A DNA stretch of 64,000 nucleotides from Profundibacter amoris (GTDB lineage Bacteria > Pseudomonadota > Alphaproteobacteria > Rhodobacterales > Rhodobacteraceae): positions 3,424,001 through 3,488,000 of the forward strand of contig NZ_CP032125.1 in assembly GCF_003544895.1 (NCBI RefSeq), written 5' to 3'. The stretch's first letter is position 1. The number at the start of each line of letters is the position of its first letter. Of this stretch, positions 57,093 through 64,000 are shown piece by piece. The notes beneath the pieces were generated by a model. That model worked only from the letters and a program-made list of their open reading frames with translations, was not told the origin of the DNA and did no database searches. The translations under genes and the position numbers were made by a program.

Positions 57093-57560
57093 TCAATCCT
57101 TGGTCCAGCCTGAAGGCTTGTCATTTGGATTAATTTCGATGAAATCACCGTCAATTACGTTGTCCGGCTGGCGCGGTTGGTGGGGTGGGGGGGTTCCGGT
57201 GGTGAATGTCTGCACTTTCACGCGCTTTTTGAAGTATCGAAACGCCGCTGCACGGAACGGCGGGAACAACAGCAAAAATCCGATGGCATCGGTGAAAAAC
57301 CCCGGTGTCAGCAACAACGCGCCGGCAAACAGGATCATCGCGCCATCTGCCAGTGGCTGGGTCGGATCCTGTAATTGCGAAAAGGACCCCCGCAAACGGT
57401 TCATCGCCGCCACCCCTTGGGTGCGGACCAGCCAGGTGCCCAGAAAAGCAGTGGCAACAACGATGCCAAGGGTTGGCCAAAGGCTCAGAAACCCGCCAAC
57501 TTTGATAAATAGTGCAATTTCAATCAGCGGAACTGCGACAAACAGTAGAAATAACCACAT
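57093..57560 (-). CDS. fxsA: FxsA family membrane protein
   Basis: 155 aa. Three or four hydrophobic segments: LFLLFVAVPLIEIALFIKVG, LWPTLGIVVATAFLGTWLVRTQG and ILFAGALLLTPGFFTDAIGFLLLFPPFR. FxsA in Escherichia coli affects phage T7 exclusion by F; in other bacteria the function is not clear. The C-terminal ~35 residues are polar and Pro-rich. Divergent from the Tim44-domain gene. Confidence 0.9.
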   Translation of the reverse strand: MWLFLLFVAVPLIEIALFIKVGGFLSLWPTLGIVVATAFLGTWLVRTQGVAAMNRLRGSFSQLQDPTQPLADGAMILFAGALLLTPGFFTDAIGFLLLFPPFRAAAFRYFKKRVKVQTFTTGTPPPHQPRQPDNVIDGDFIEINPNDKPSGWTKD

Positions 57561-57668
57561 GGCATCCTCATATAGACGTTAAGGGTGCAGTAGACTTGCG
57601 GGCACCCAGCCCTTACATAAGGGCGAACACATCTGGTTTCCATGTTTTCTGTCTGAATAGAGGTTTTG

Positions 57669-58331
57669 ATGAACAGCCCCACGATCCAACTACTTGTTTT
57701 GGCCGGAATTGCCCTATTCCTGATTATCAAGCTGAAAAGCGTTCTGGGCACGCGCGAGGGGTTCGAGAAACCCCCGACACAGGCGTCTGATAGTCTGCCC
57801 CGTAATTCACGCCCGCAACTGGAAGTGATCGAAGGCGGGCCTGATCGCGATATTACCGACCACGTAGAAGAAGGCAGCGATGCGGCCAAAGCGCTGGCGG
57901 CGATGAAAAAGGCCGACCCCAGCTTTTCGGTCAGCGAATTCCTGCAAGGCGCGCGCGGCGCTTATGAAATGATCCTGATGGCCTTTGAACGTGGTCAGCT
58001 GGATTCAATCGTGCCCTTCCTGTCCGAAGATGTTTTCGAGGCTTTTTCCGAAGTGGTCGATGCCCGCGAGGCAAAGGGGCTGACAGTCGAGGCGAATTTC
58101 ATCGGAGTTCGGGAAATATCGCTGGTGGATGCGGAATTTGATGAATCGACCAGACTGGGCGAAGTTACCGTGAAATTCGTTGGTGAATTGAATTCAACCG
58201 TGCGTGACCGTGCCGGCGATATTGTCGAAGGTGGCAAAAATGAAGTGAAGCGTCAGAAAGATATTTGGACCTTTGCCCGCACAATGGGGTCGGATGACCC
58301 GAACTGGAAACTGGTGGCAACCGGGGGATGA
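57669..58331 (+). CDS. Tim44/TimA-domain protein
   Basis: 220 aa from the ATG at 57669, with GAGG five bases before; a TTG one codon earlier is unneeded. An N-terminal membrane segment (IQLLVLAGIALFLIIKL, ~5-21) is followed by a variable linker and the Tim44-like domain (~85-220): DPSFSVSEFLQGARGAYEMILMAFERGQLDSIVPFLSEDVFEAF. Bacterial homologues are linked to inner-membrane protein or envelope assembly; the mitochondrial one aids import. Four-base overlap with mltA. Confidence 0.88.
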   Translation: MNSPTIQLLVLAGIALFLIIKLKSVLGTREGFEKPPTQASDSLPRNSRPQLEVIEGGPDRDITDHVEEGSDAAKALAAMKKADPSFSVSEFLQGARGAYEMILMAFERGQLDSIVPFLSEDVFEAFSEVVDAREAKGLTVEANFIGVREISLVDAEFDESTRLGEVTVKFVGELNSTVRDRAGDIVEGGKNEVKRQKDIWTFARTMGSDDPNWKLVATGG

Positions 58332-59368
58332 GACGTGTGTTTCGGACGTTTGCGGTATTGGCGGCGATGGTCATGACCCATCCCACCGATGCCCCTGCGG
58401 CCGAATACAAGCTGTTGCAATTCAATGATCTGGCGGGCTGGCATGATGATGATCATGCCGCCGCGTTGACCACTTTTCTTGAAACCTGCTCACAGTTAAA
58501 ACGCGGCGATTGGTCGTCGTTATGCCGTCTGGCCAAAACCCGTCCCAGTGCGAAAACCTATTTCGAAATGTTTTTTCGCCCTGTTTTGGTCGAGGATGGT
58601 AAACCGGCGCTGTTTACCGGCTATTTCGAGCCCGAGCTGAACGGCTCGCTTACTCCGACCCCGCGCTATCGCTATCCGCTTTATCGTAAACCCCCCGAAA
58701 TTCAGGACGGCCAACCGTGGTTGACCCGTCGCGAGATCGAGGAGACCGATGCCTTAAGCGGGCGTGGTCTGGAACTATGTTGGGTCGATGATCCGGTCGA
58801 GGTTTTCTTTCTGCAAATTCAAGGCTCGGGCCGGATACGCCTGACCAACGGGCAGATGATGCGTGTCGGTTATGGCGGATCGAACGGACGCAATTACCGC
58901 TCGATCGGGCAGGAACTGATCCGGCGCGGGGTGTATTCCAAACATCAGGTCTCGGCGCAAGTGATCCAGAACTGGGTGCGGCGCAATCCTATGCAGGGGG
59001 CCGAACTGTTGCGGCATAATCCGTCCTTTGTGTTTTTCCGCAAAGTTACCAAAGTACCCCCCGAAAAAGGACCAATCGGGGCGATGAACCGATCAGTCAC
59101 GACACTGCGTACGCTGGCGGTCGATCCGCGTTATACTCCGCTGGGTGCACCGGTTTGGCTGGAAAAAGAAGGATCCGAGGCACTGCGCCGTTTGATGGTG
59201 GCGCAGGACACCGGATCAGCAATCAAAGGCGCGCAACGCGCCGACATTTTCTTTGGAACCGGCGATGATGCAGGCCGCATGGCCGGACGGGTGCGCGACC
59301 CCGGGCGGATGGTGGTTTTGCTACCGATCCAGACGGCATTCGCTTTGGTGCCGGAGGGCGAAGAGTGA
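58328..59368 (+). CDS. mltA: Membrane-bound lytic murein transglycosylase A
   Basis: 346 aa. Cuts peptidoglycan glycan strands with 1,6-anhydro formation. A signal peptide spans ~1-25 with no clear lipobox Cys. MltA domain: FTGYFEPELNGS, FFLQIQGSGRIRL and GYGGSNGRNYRSIGQEL. The 3D domain with catalytic Asp follows: LMVAQDTGSAIKGAQRADIFFGTGDDAG (~285-312). Overlaps the Tim44 gene and smr at both ends. Confidence 0.94.
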   Translation: MRRVFRTFAVLAAMVMTHPTDAPAAEYKLLQFNDLAGWHDDDHAAALTTFLETCSQLKRGDWSSLCRLAKTRPSAKTYFEMFFRPVLVEDGKPALFTGYFEPELNGSLTPTPRYRYPLYRKPPEIQDGQPWLTRREIEETDALSGRGLELCWVDDPVEVFFLQIQGSGRIRLTNGQMMRVGYGGSNGRNYRSIGQELIRRGVYSKHQVSAQVIQNWVRRNPMQGAELLRHNPSFVFFRKVTKVPPEKGPIGAMNRSVTTLRTLAVDPRYTPLGAPVWLEKEGSEALRRLMVAQDTGSAIKGAQRADIFFGTGDDAGRMAGRVRDPGRMVVLLPIQTAFALVPEGEE

Positions 59369-59955
59369 GCAGAAAGCCCCGTGGATTGCGCCCGGATGAA
59401 CGCGAGTTGTGGCAAAGGGTGGCGGCGCAATCGGTGCCGATGCATCCCGAACGGACACATCCGGTAAAGCAGGCGGTTGAGCGCATCAACGGTAAACCCG
59501 CCAAACCCCGCGTGCAGGATTTTCGCATCGGGCAGGATGCGCGTGTGGCCCCGCCATCGCATGATCTGGCCCCGCATATCACGGATCATTTGCGCAACGC
59601 GCCGGTGCAGATGGACCGCAAGGCCTATGGCAAAATGAAACGCGGTAAACTGGGGATCGAGGCGCGGATTGACCTGCACGGCATGACAATGGCCCGCGCC
59701 CATCCGGCGCTGAACGGGTTTATCCAATCGTCCTATGCGCAGGGGAAACGGCTGGTTCTGGTGATCACCGGCAAAGGAAAACGCGAAGCCACCGGCACCG
59801 GCCCCATGCCCGAACACCGCGGGGTGTTGCGGCGGCAAGTGCCGCATTGGCTGACCTCGGCCCCGCTGGCGGTGATGGTTCTGCAAATCACGCCAGCGCA
59901 TTTGAAACACGGCGGTGACGGGGCTTATTACGTTTATCTTAGGCGTTCGCGTTAG
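59365..59955 (+). CDS. Smr-domain protein
   Basis: 196 aa, starting at a GTG that overlaps the mltA stop. The N-terminal half is basic and disordered-looking. The Smr domain (~115-195) shows RIDLHGMTMARAHPALNGFI and LVLVITGKGKR, the nucleic-acid-binding and nicking-type LDLHG and GxGxH-like motif (here with Lys in place of His). Role unknown; related domains act on DNA or stalled ribosomes. Stop overlaps the converging lipoprotein hydrolase gene (TTAG). Confidence 0.88.
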   Translation: MSRKPRGLRPDERELWQRVAAQSVPMHPERTHPVKQAVERINGKPAKPRVQDFRIGQDARVAPPSHDLAPHITDHLRNAPVQMDRKAYGKMKRGKLGIEARIDLHGMTMARAHPALNGFIQSSYAQGKRLVLVITGKGKREATGTGPMPEHRGVLRRQVPHWLTSAPLAVMVLQITPAHLKHGGDGAYYVYLRRSR

Positions 59956-61049
59956 GGTGTTTTTGTTGAAACCGGCAGCAGGATAATCTCGGTTGCCTTT
60001 TGCACCACCAGAACCGTTCCCGGCAAAAGACCGGATCGCCCCGATCTGTCACGCCTAAAGGCAGCATCGATTCCGGGCAGACTGGCAAAAATCCGGATCA
60101 GGGCGGGGGATTTGGCGGTGGTAAAGTGACCGGCGGCACCGGTCGAGAATTCCGATACATCCACCAGCGTTACCTTCAGGTCTGCCAGAAGACGTGCATC
60201 ATCTACATTTCCCAGCCGCGCCTTTTGTCCTGTCAGCCGTGCCGACAGGCGCAGGGCACGATCCTTGCGTGAAGTGAATATCACAAAGGGATCAGGCAAA
60301 CGGCCAATCCGTCGTGTCTGCTGTTTGAACAATTCAACATCAATATCGGGTGAAAGCAACGCCACCCCGTTTATCAGGCGGCTTGCCTCGTTCGGGTTCT
60401 CGATTGAAATTTGCCGTAAGGTCTCCATAACCAGCAAAGCGCCCATTGAATGACCGACCAGCAAAATATCCTTGGCGCCCGCGCGATCAACAGCCTTGAT
60501 CAGTTCTTCCAGCCCGTCACGGGCAAAAAGCATACTGTCACGGTCATATCCGTAACCCAACGGATTGCCGGCGCTGGGCCATGAATAATGTATTGTCGGC
60601 TGTGCAAGGTCAAAATCATGCGAAAGCTGGGCCATGCGGTACAGGCCTTCGGCAAAATTGTTGTTGAATCCATGCACAAAAATCACCACTTCGCGTTGCG
60701 ATTGCTTGCGGGCGCGCAGGGATCTGGACAAGGCAGATACAAATTGCGACGAGGATTGAAAGCGGTCCTCTTTGGTAACCAGAAAATCCTTTTGCGGATC
60801 GGGCGGTAGGGTCGGCCAGTTGATTTCGCCCGGATTGTGGGCCGGTGGAATGGAAATGTTGTAGTGCAGATAGGAAACCACAGGCGAGCGGCGGCTAATA
60901 AATTTACCATCAACCGTCTGCGCACGTGTTGTGGCTACAAAAATGCTTTGCAGCGCACCAATCTTTTCAGCGTCGGGGTAAATGGTGATCAGGCCACGTG
61001 GCGTACAAGCAGCCACCAGGACCAGAAACAGAAGTGGTACTATCCGCAT
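59952..61049 (-). CDS. Lipoprotein alpha/beta hydrolase (DUF900)
   Basis: 365 aa. The N-terminus MRIVPLLFLVLVAACTPRG is a lipoprotein signal with the lipobox Cys at ~15. DUF900-type core: VVIFVHGFNNNFAEGLYRMAQ, HYSWPSAGNPLGYGYDR, and the nucleophile elbow GHSMGA (~residue 200). Substrate unknown. It is the last gene of a run with hslU, 36 bp downstream of it on the minus strand. Confidence 0.88.
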   Translation of the reverse strand: MRIVPLLFLVLVAACTPRGLITIYPDAEKIGALQSIFVATTRAQTVDGKFISRRSPVVSYLHYNISIPPAHNPGEINWPTLPPDPQKDFLVTKEDRFQSSSQFVSALSRSLRARKQSQREVVIFVHGFNNNFAEGLYRMAQLSHDFDLAQPTIHYSWPSAGNPLGYGYDRDSMLFARDGLEELIKAVDRAGAKDILLVGHSMGALLVMETLRQISIENPNEASRLINGVALLSPDIDVELFKQQTRRIGRLPDPFVIFTSRKDRALRLSARLTGQKARLGNVDDARLLADLKVTLVDVSEFSTGAAGHFTTAKSPALIRIFASLPGIDAAFRRDRSGRSGLLPGTVLVVQKATEIILLPVSTKTP

Positions 61050-61085
61050 ATTTTCCCCGAAAGGTTGAAGGGTTTTCAGACCTTT

Positions 61086-62393
61086 CTAAAGCACATAGCG
61101 GCTGACGTCCATCGAACGGGATAGTTCGCCGAGGTTCTTTTCAACAAAAGCCGCGTCCACCTTTACCGCCTCGCCCGCCCTGTCAGGGGCGGTGAACGAC
61201 AGTTCCTCGAACACCCGTTCGATCACCGTATACAGCCGCCGCGCGCCGATGTTTTCGACCGACTGGTTCACATCGGCGGCAATTTTCGCCAACGCGGCGA
61301 TGCCGTCTTCGGTGAACTCCACAGTCACCTCTTCGGTCGCCATCAGCGCCGTATACTGGCGGGTCAGGGCGTTGTCGGTTTCGGTCAGGATACGCACGAA
61401 ATCCTCTTCGGTCAGGGCGCGCAATTCAACGCGGATCGGTAAACGCCCCTGAAGTTCGGGCAACAGATCGGACGGTTTGGCAACGTGAAACGCGCCTGAT
61501 GCGATAAACAGGATGTGGTCGGTTTTGACGGGGCCGTGTTTGGTGGAAACCGTTGTGCCTTCGATCAAAGGCAGCAAATCGCGCTGCACCCCTTCGCGGG
61601 AAACATCGGCGCCGCTGGCGTTTTTGCGCGCGCATACCTTGTCGATCTCGTCCAGAAACACGATGCCGTTTTCCTGCACTTCACTTAGCGCCTTGCGGGT
61701 GACGATTTCATCATCCAGCAGTTTGTCGGCCTCTTCCCCCACCAGCAATTCATAGCTTTCGGCGACCGTCATCTTGCGCCGCGTGGTGCGTCCGCCCATG
61801 GCTTTGCCAAACAAATCGCCAAGGTTCATCATACCCATGCTTTGGCCCGGCTGACCGGGAATATCGAACATTGGCATCGGATTGGATGTGTCCGCAACCT
61901 CCAGTTCGATTACCGTGTTGTCCAATTCGCCCGATTTCAGTTTCTTGCGAAACATTTCGCGGGTGGCGTCGCGGGCATCCTCACCGGCGATGGCTTCGAT
62001 CACCCGTTCCTCGGCAGCGTCGCGGGCGTTTGCCTTGACCTCTTCGCGCATGGCCTCGCGGGTCATGGTTATGGCGCTGTCCACCAGATCACGGATGATC
62101 TGTTCCACGTCGCGGCCAACATAGCCAACCTCGGTAAACTTGGTGGCTTCGACCTTGATAAAGGGCGCATGGGCCAGTTTGGCCAAACGGCGGCTGATCT
62201 CGGTTTTACCCACGCCGGTCGGCCCGATCATCAGGATGTTTTTCGGATATACCTCGTCACGCAGGTCATCGCCCAGTTGTTTACGCCGCCAGCGGTTGCG
62301 CAGGGCCACGGCCACGGCGCGTTTGGCGTCATTCTGGCCAATTATAAAACGGTCCAGTTCGGATACGATTTCACGGGGGGTCAGATCAGTCAT
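61086..62393 (-). CDS. hslU: ATP-dependent protease ATPase subunit HslU
   Basis: 435 aa. AAA+ unfoldase of the HslVU protease. Signature: [34 protein letters not shown], Walker [16 protein letters not shown] (~55-69), Walker [14 protein letters not shown]. The pore and I-domain regions are present and it ends in RYVL, the C-terminal tail that docks into HslV. It overlaps the DUF2157 gene by 8 bp; hslV lies just beyond it. Confidence 0.97.
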   Translation of the reverse strand: MTDLTPREIVSELDRFIIGQNDAKRAVAVALRNRWRRKQLGDDLRDEVYPKNILMIGPTGVGKTEISRRLAKLAHAPFIKVEATKFTEVGYVGRDVEQIIRDLVDSAITMTREAMREEVKANARDAAEERVIEAIAGEDARDATREMFRKKLKSGELDNTVIELEVADTSNPMPMFDIPGQPGQSMGMMNLGDLFGKAMGGRTTRRKMTVAESYELLVGEEADKLLDDEIVTRKALSEVQENGIVFLDEIDKVCARKNASGADVSREGVQRDLLPLIEGTTVSTKHGPVKTDHILFIASGAFHVAKPSDLLPELQGRLPIRVELRALTEEDFVRILTETDNALTRQYTALMATEEVTVEFTEDGIAALAKIAADVNQSVENIGARRLYTVIERVFEELSFTAPDRAGEAVKVDAAFVEKNLGELSRSMDVSRYVL

Positions 62394-63459
62394 TTTGGCC
62401 TCGGATATAAGGAGGGAAACGGTCTTTGAACGGGAAGTCGGGCAGCAGGCGCATCAGCCATGAACGGATTTGCACCCACCATGTGCCAAGGGCCGTGATA
62501 AGGGCACCAAGGATCAGAAGTGTGAAAACCATGCCGGTTTCACCGCTGGCATATTGCGGAGTCATCCACGGAATCAGCAGTGCAAAATAACCAATACCCG
62601 CTGTCAGAAACGAGCGCCGGTCGATCACCAGCGACAGGATGGTCACGACAAACAACAACAGCGCGGTTAGCAGATACCCTTGGGTGCCACCGCTGTTGAC
62701 AAGTGTCAGGGCAATGGTGTTGACGATCGCCGGTGCGGCCAGAATATGCAGCCAGAAACCGGTGGCGGAATAGCGGCTGATGCGGTGTGGGTCTTTGGTG
62801 TCAAACCAGATGCCCAGCGCAAAAGCGGCAAAGCCGAAGATCAGCGAGCCAATGGCAAAACCGGAATTGTTGCCAAGGTCAAACAGACCATCCGGAAAAT
62901 CGAAAATCGAGAATTTGGCACCCTGCATGCCCATAATCGCATAGACCATGATCAGCCCGAAAATCCCGAAAACGAACATCGTGAAGGGCAGTTTGAACGC
63001 GCGGTAATAGATCAGCATCCCGACCATCCCGATCCCGGCCATGATGATAACATGGTATCCTGTCAGCTCATCGCCCATTGCGAAAATGCTTAATACCGTG
63101 CCCGCCAGAAAAACGCCAAACCCTGCCGCCAGCGACATGCTGGGCAGGTTCATCCGGCGCTTTTTGGTGAAATAAAGGGCAAAGACCCAGGTCAGGACCA
63201 TGCCCAGAACGCCAATCCCGACACCACCTTTCAGCACGGCGCCCAGACCGATAACGCCGGACAGCAAAAGCCAAAGGCCGACAGTGACAAAGATTTCGCT
63301 GAACCCTTTGAAAAACTCGAAGGGTTCGTCCTCGTCCATCAGATGATCGCGGATACCCAGCCGTTCCTGCGCCAGTGTTAACAGACCAACCGCCTGTTGT
63401 TCATTCAGAACGCCAGCCGCTACAGCGGCGCGAATGTCCTCTTTGGAAAAATTACTCAA
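62386..63459 (-). CDS. DUF2157 membrane protein between hslV and hslU
   Basis: 357 aa. The N-terminal ~50 residues are cytosolic and acidic ([18 protein letters not shown]), followed by about ten hydrophobic segments. The opening [29 protein letters not shown] is like the N-terminus of DUF2157 proteins. No catalytic motif. It lies 6 bp after hslV and overlaps hslU by 8 bp, so it is cotranscribed with both. Function unknown; a link to HslVU proteolysis is only positional. Confidence 0.82.
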   Translation of the reverse strand: MSNFSKEDIRAAVAAGVLNEQQAVGLLTLAQERLGIRDHLMDEDEPFEFFKGFSEIFVTVGLWLLLSGVIGLGAVLKGGVGIGVLGMVLTWVFALYFTKKRRMNLPSMSLAAGFGVFLAGTVLSIFAMGDELTGYHVIIMAGIGMVGMLIYYRAFKLPFTMFVFGIFGLIMVYAIMGMQGAKFSIFDFPDGLFDLGNNSGFAIGSLIFGFAAFALGIWFDTKDPHRISRYSATGFWLHILAAPAIVNTIALTLVNSGGTQGYLLTALLLFVVTILSLVIDRRSFLTAGIGYFALLIPWMTPQYASGETGMVFTLLILGALITALGTWWVQIRSWLMRLLPDFPFKDRFPPYIRGQND

Positions 63460-63465
63460 ACCGGA

Positions 63466-64000
63466 TTACCCTTTAATTGTTTCCACGGTCAGATTGCCGT
63501 TGGTATAAACACAAATATCGGCAGCAATCGCCATTGCCTTGCGGGCAATTTCTTCGGCCGACAGATCCGTATCCATCAAGGCCCGCGCCGCCGCCAGCGC
63601 ATAATTTCCGCCCGACCCAATGGCGGTCACGTCAAATTCGGGTTCCAGCACATCGCCGGCACCGGTGATCACGAAAATATCCTTGCCGTCCGACACAATC
63701 AGCATCGCTTCCAGCTTTTGCAAATACTTGTCCGTGCGCCAGTCCTTGGCCAGTTCCACCGAGGCCCGCGCCAATTGTCCCGGCGTCGCCTCGAGTTTCG
63801 CTTCCAGCCGTTCCAGCAAGGTAAAGGCATCGGCGGTTGATCCGGCAAAACCGGCCACCACGTCAAACCCGCCGGGCGACAGGCGCCGCACCTTTTTGGC
63901 GGTGCCCTTCATCACGGTCTGGCCAATACTGACCTGCCCGTCACCGGCGATTACAACTTCGCCATCCTTGCGCACCCCGATAATTGTAGTGCCATGCCAT
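63466..64000 (-). CDS. hslV: ATP-dependent protease subunit HslV (5' end cut by window edge)
   Basis: Proteasome-like peptidase of HslVU. The frame runs to the right edge of the window: [24 protein letters not shown] is visible, with the catalytic N-terminal Thr in HGTT. Only a few codons at the 5' end are missing. [28 protein letters not shown] and [18 protein letters not shown] match the family. The partial state is due to the window edge. Confidence 0.97.
   Translation of the reverse strand, partial: WHGTTIIGVRKDGEVVIAGDGQVSIGQTVMKGTAKKVRRLSPGGFDVVAGFAGSTADAFTLLERLEAKLEATPGQLARASVELAKDWRTDKYLQKLEAMLIVSDGKDIFVITGAGDVLEPEFDVTAIGSGGNYALAAARALMDTDLSAEEIARKAMAIAADICVYTNGNLTVETIKG

Noticed and set aside
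1-64000. CRISPR arrays, insertion sequences, prophage or integrase genes
   Set aside because: No regularly spaced repeats, transposase, integrase or phage structural motifs were seen in any frame.

Overview
The window looks like chromosomal DNA of an alphaproteobacterium, most likely a Rhodobacteraceae (Roseobacter-group) species. The evidence is the gene orders rimP-nusA-YlxR/L7Ae-infB, hemJ-rho-mnmE-mnmG-rsmG-parA-parB and maf-aroE-coaE-dnaQ / secB-fxsA-Tim44-mltA-smr / hslU-hslV, together with the protein sequences. This assignment rests on recognition of gene order and motifs; no search was run. The DNA is almost completely coding. I see no tRNA, rRNA, CRISPR array, transposase or phage gene.

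Layout. 1-3451: transcription/translation operon rimP-nusA-YlxR/L7Ae-infB on the minus strand (infB runs off the left edge). 3645-14067: a minus-strand surface-glycan block. It holds UDP-glucose dehydrogenase (UDP-GlcA), two tandem paralogous DE-type glycosyltransferases, a glycosyltransferase-methyltransferase fusion, an FkbM methyltransferase, a methyltransferase-like/alpha-beta hydrolase fusion, an unrecognised protein and a UDP-glucuronate epimerase. Several of these genes are visibly AT-richer than their flanks, and I find no flippase or polymerase. 14140-31810: mixed housekeeping, with proline iminopeptidase, ubiG, an acyltransferase, a marR-nitrilase-grxC-comF operon, a BioC/NDUFAF5-like methyltransferase with hemH, two L,D-transpeptidases around a CAP lipoprotein, an RNA methyltransferase-cca-CoA Nudix-hslO chain, a response-regulator phosphatase facing an Hpt protein, and ilvA. 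31946-43192: argG, a sulfotransferase-like/aminotransferase pair, exported MsrA, ribokinase, malic enzyme, mutS, grpE, hrcA. 43265-46096: rph, rdgB, hemW, ybaN-like.

46086-63999 is the chromosome-origin neighbourhood. parA and parB are followed by rsmG and mnmG, each carrying a perfect 16-bp parS palindrome inside its coding sequence. Then come mnmE, rho and hemJ, and a 374-bp gene-free segment with an AT-rich tract and at least six near-consensus DnaA boxes. This is the best oriC candidate. On its other side, transcribed away from it, are maf-aroE-coaE-dnaQ. Further out lie secB, fxsA, a Tim44-domain protein, mltA, smr, a lipoprotein hydrolase, and hslV/hslU with a DUF2157 membrane protein between them.

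The most interesting points are: (i) the glycan block, where the same methyltransferase-like domain is C-terminal in one fusion protein and N-terminal in another two genes away; (ii) the double-domain 747-aa glycosyltransferase; (iii) the sulfotransferase-like/aminotransferase overlapping pair; (iv) the oriC/parS arrangement; (v) six convergent gene pairs that overlap by exactly four bases at palindromic stop codons.
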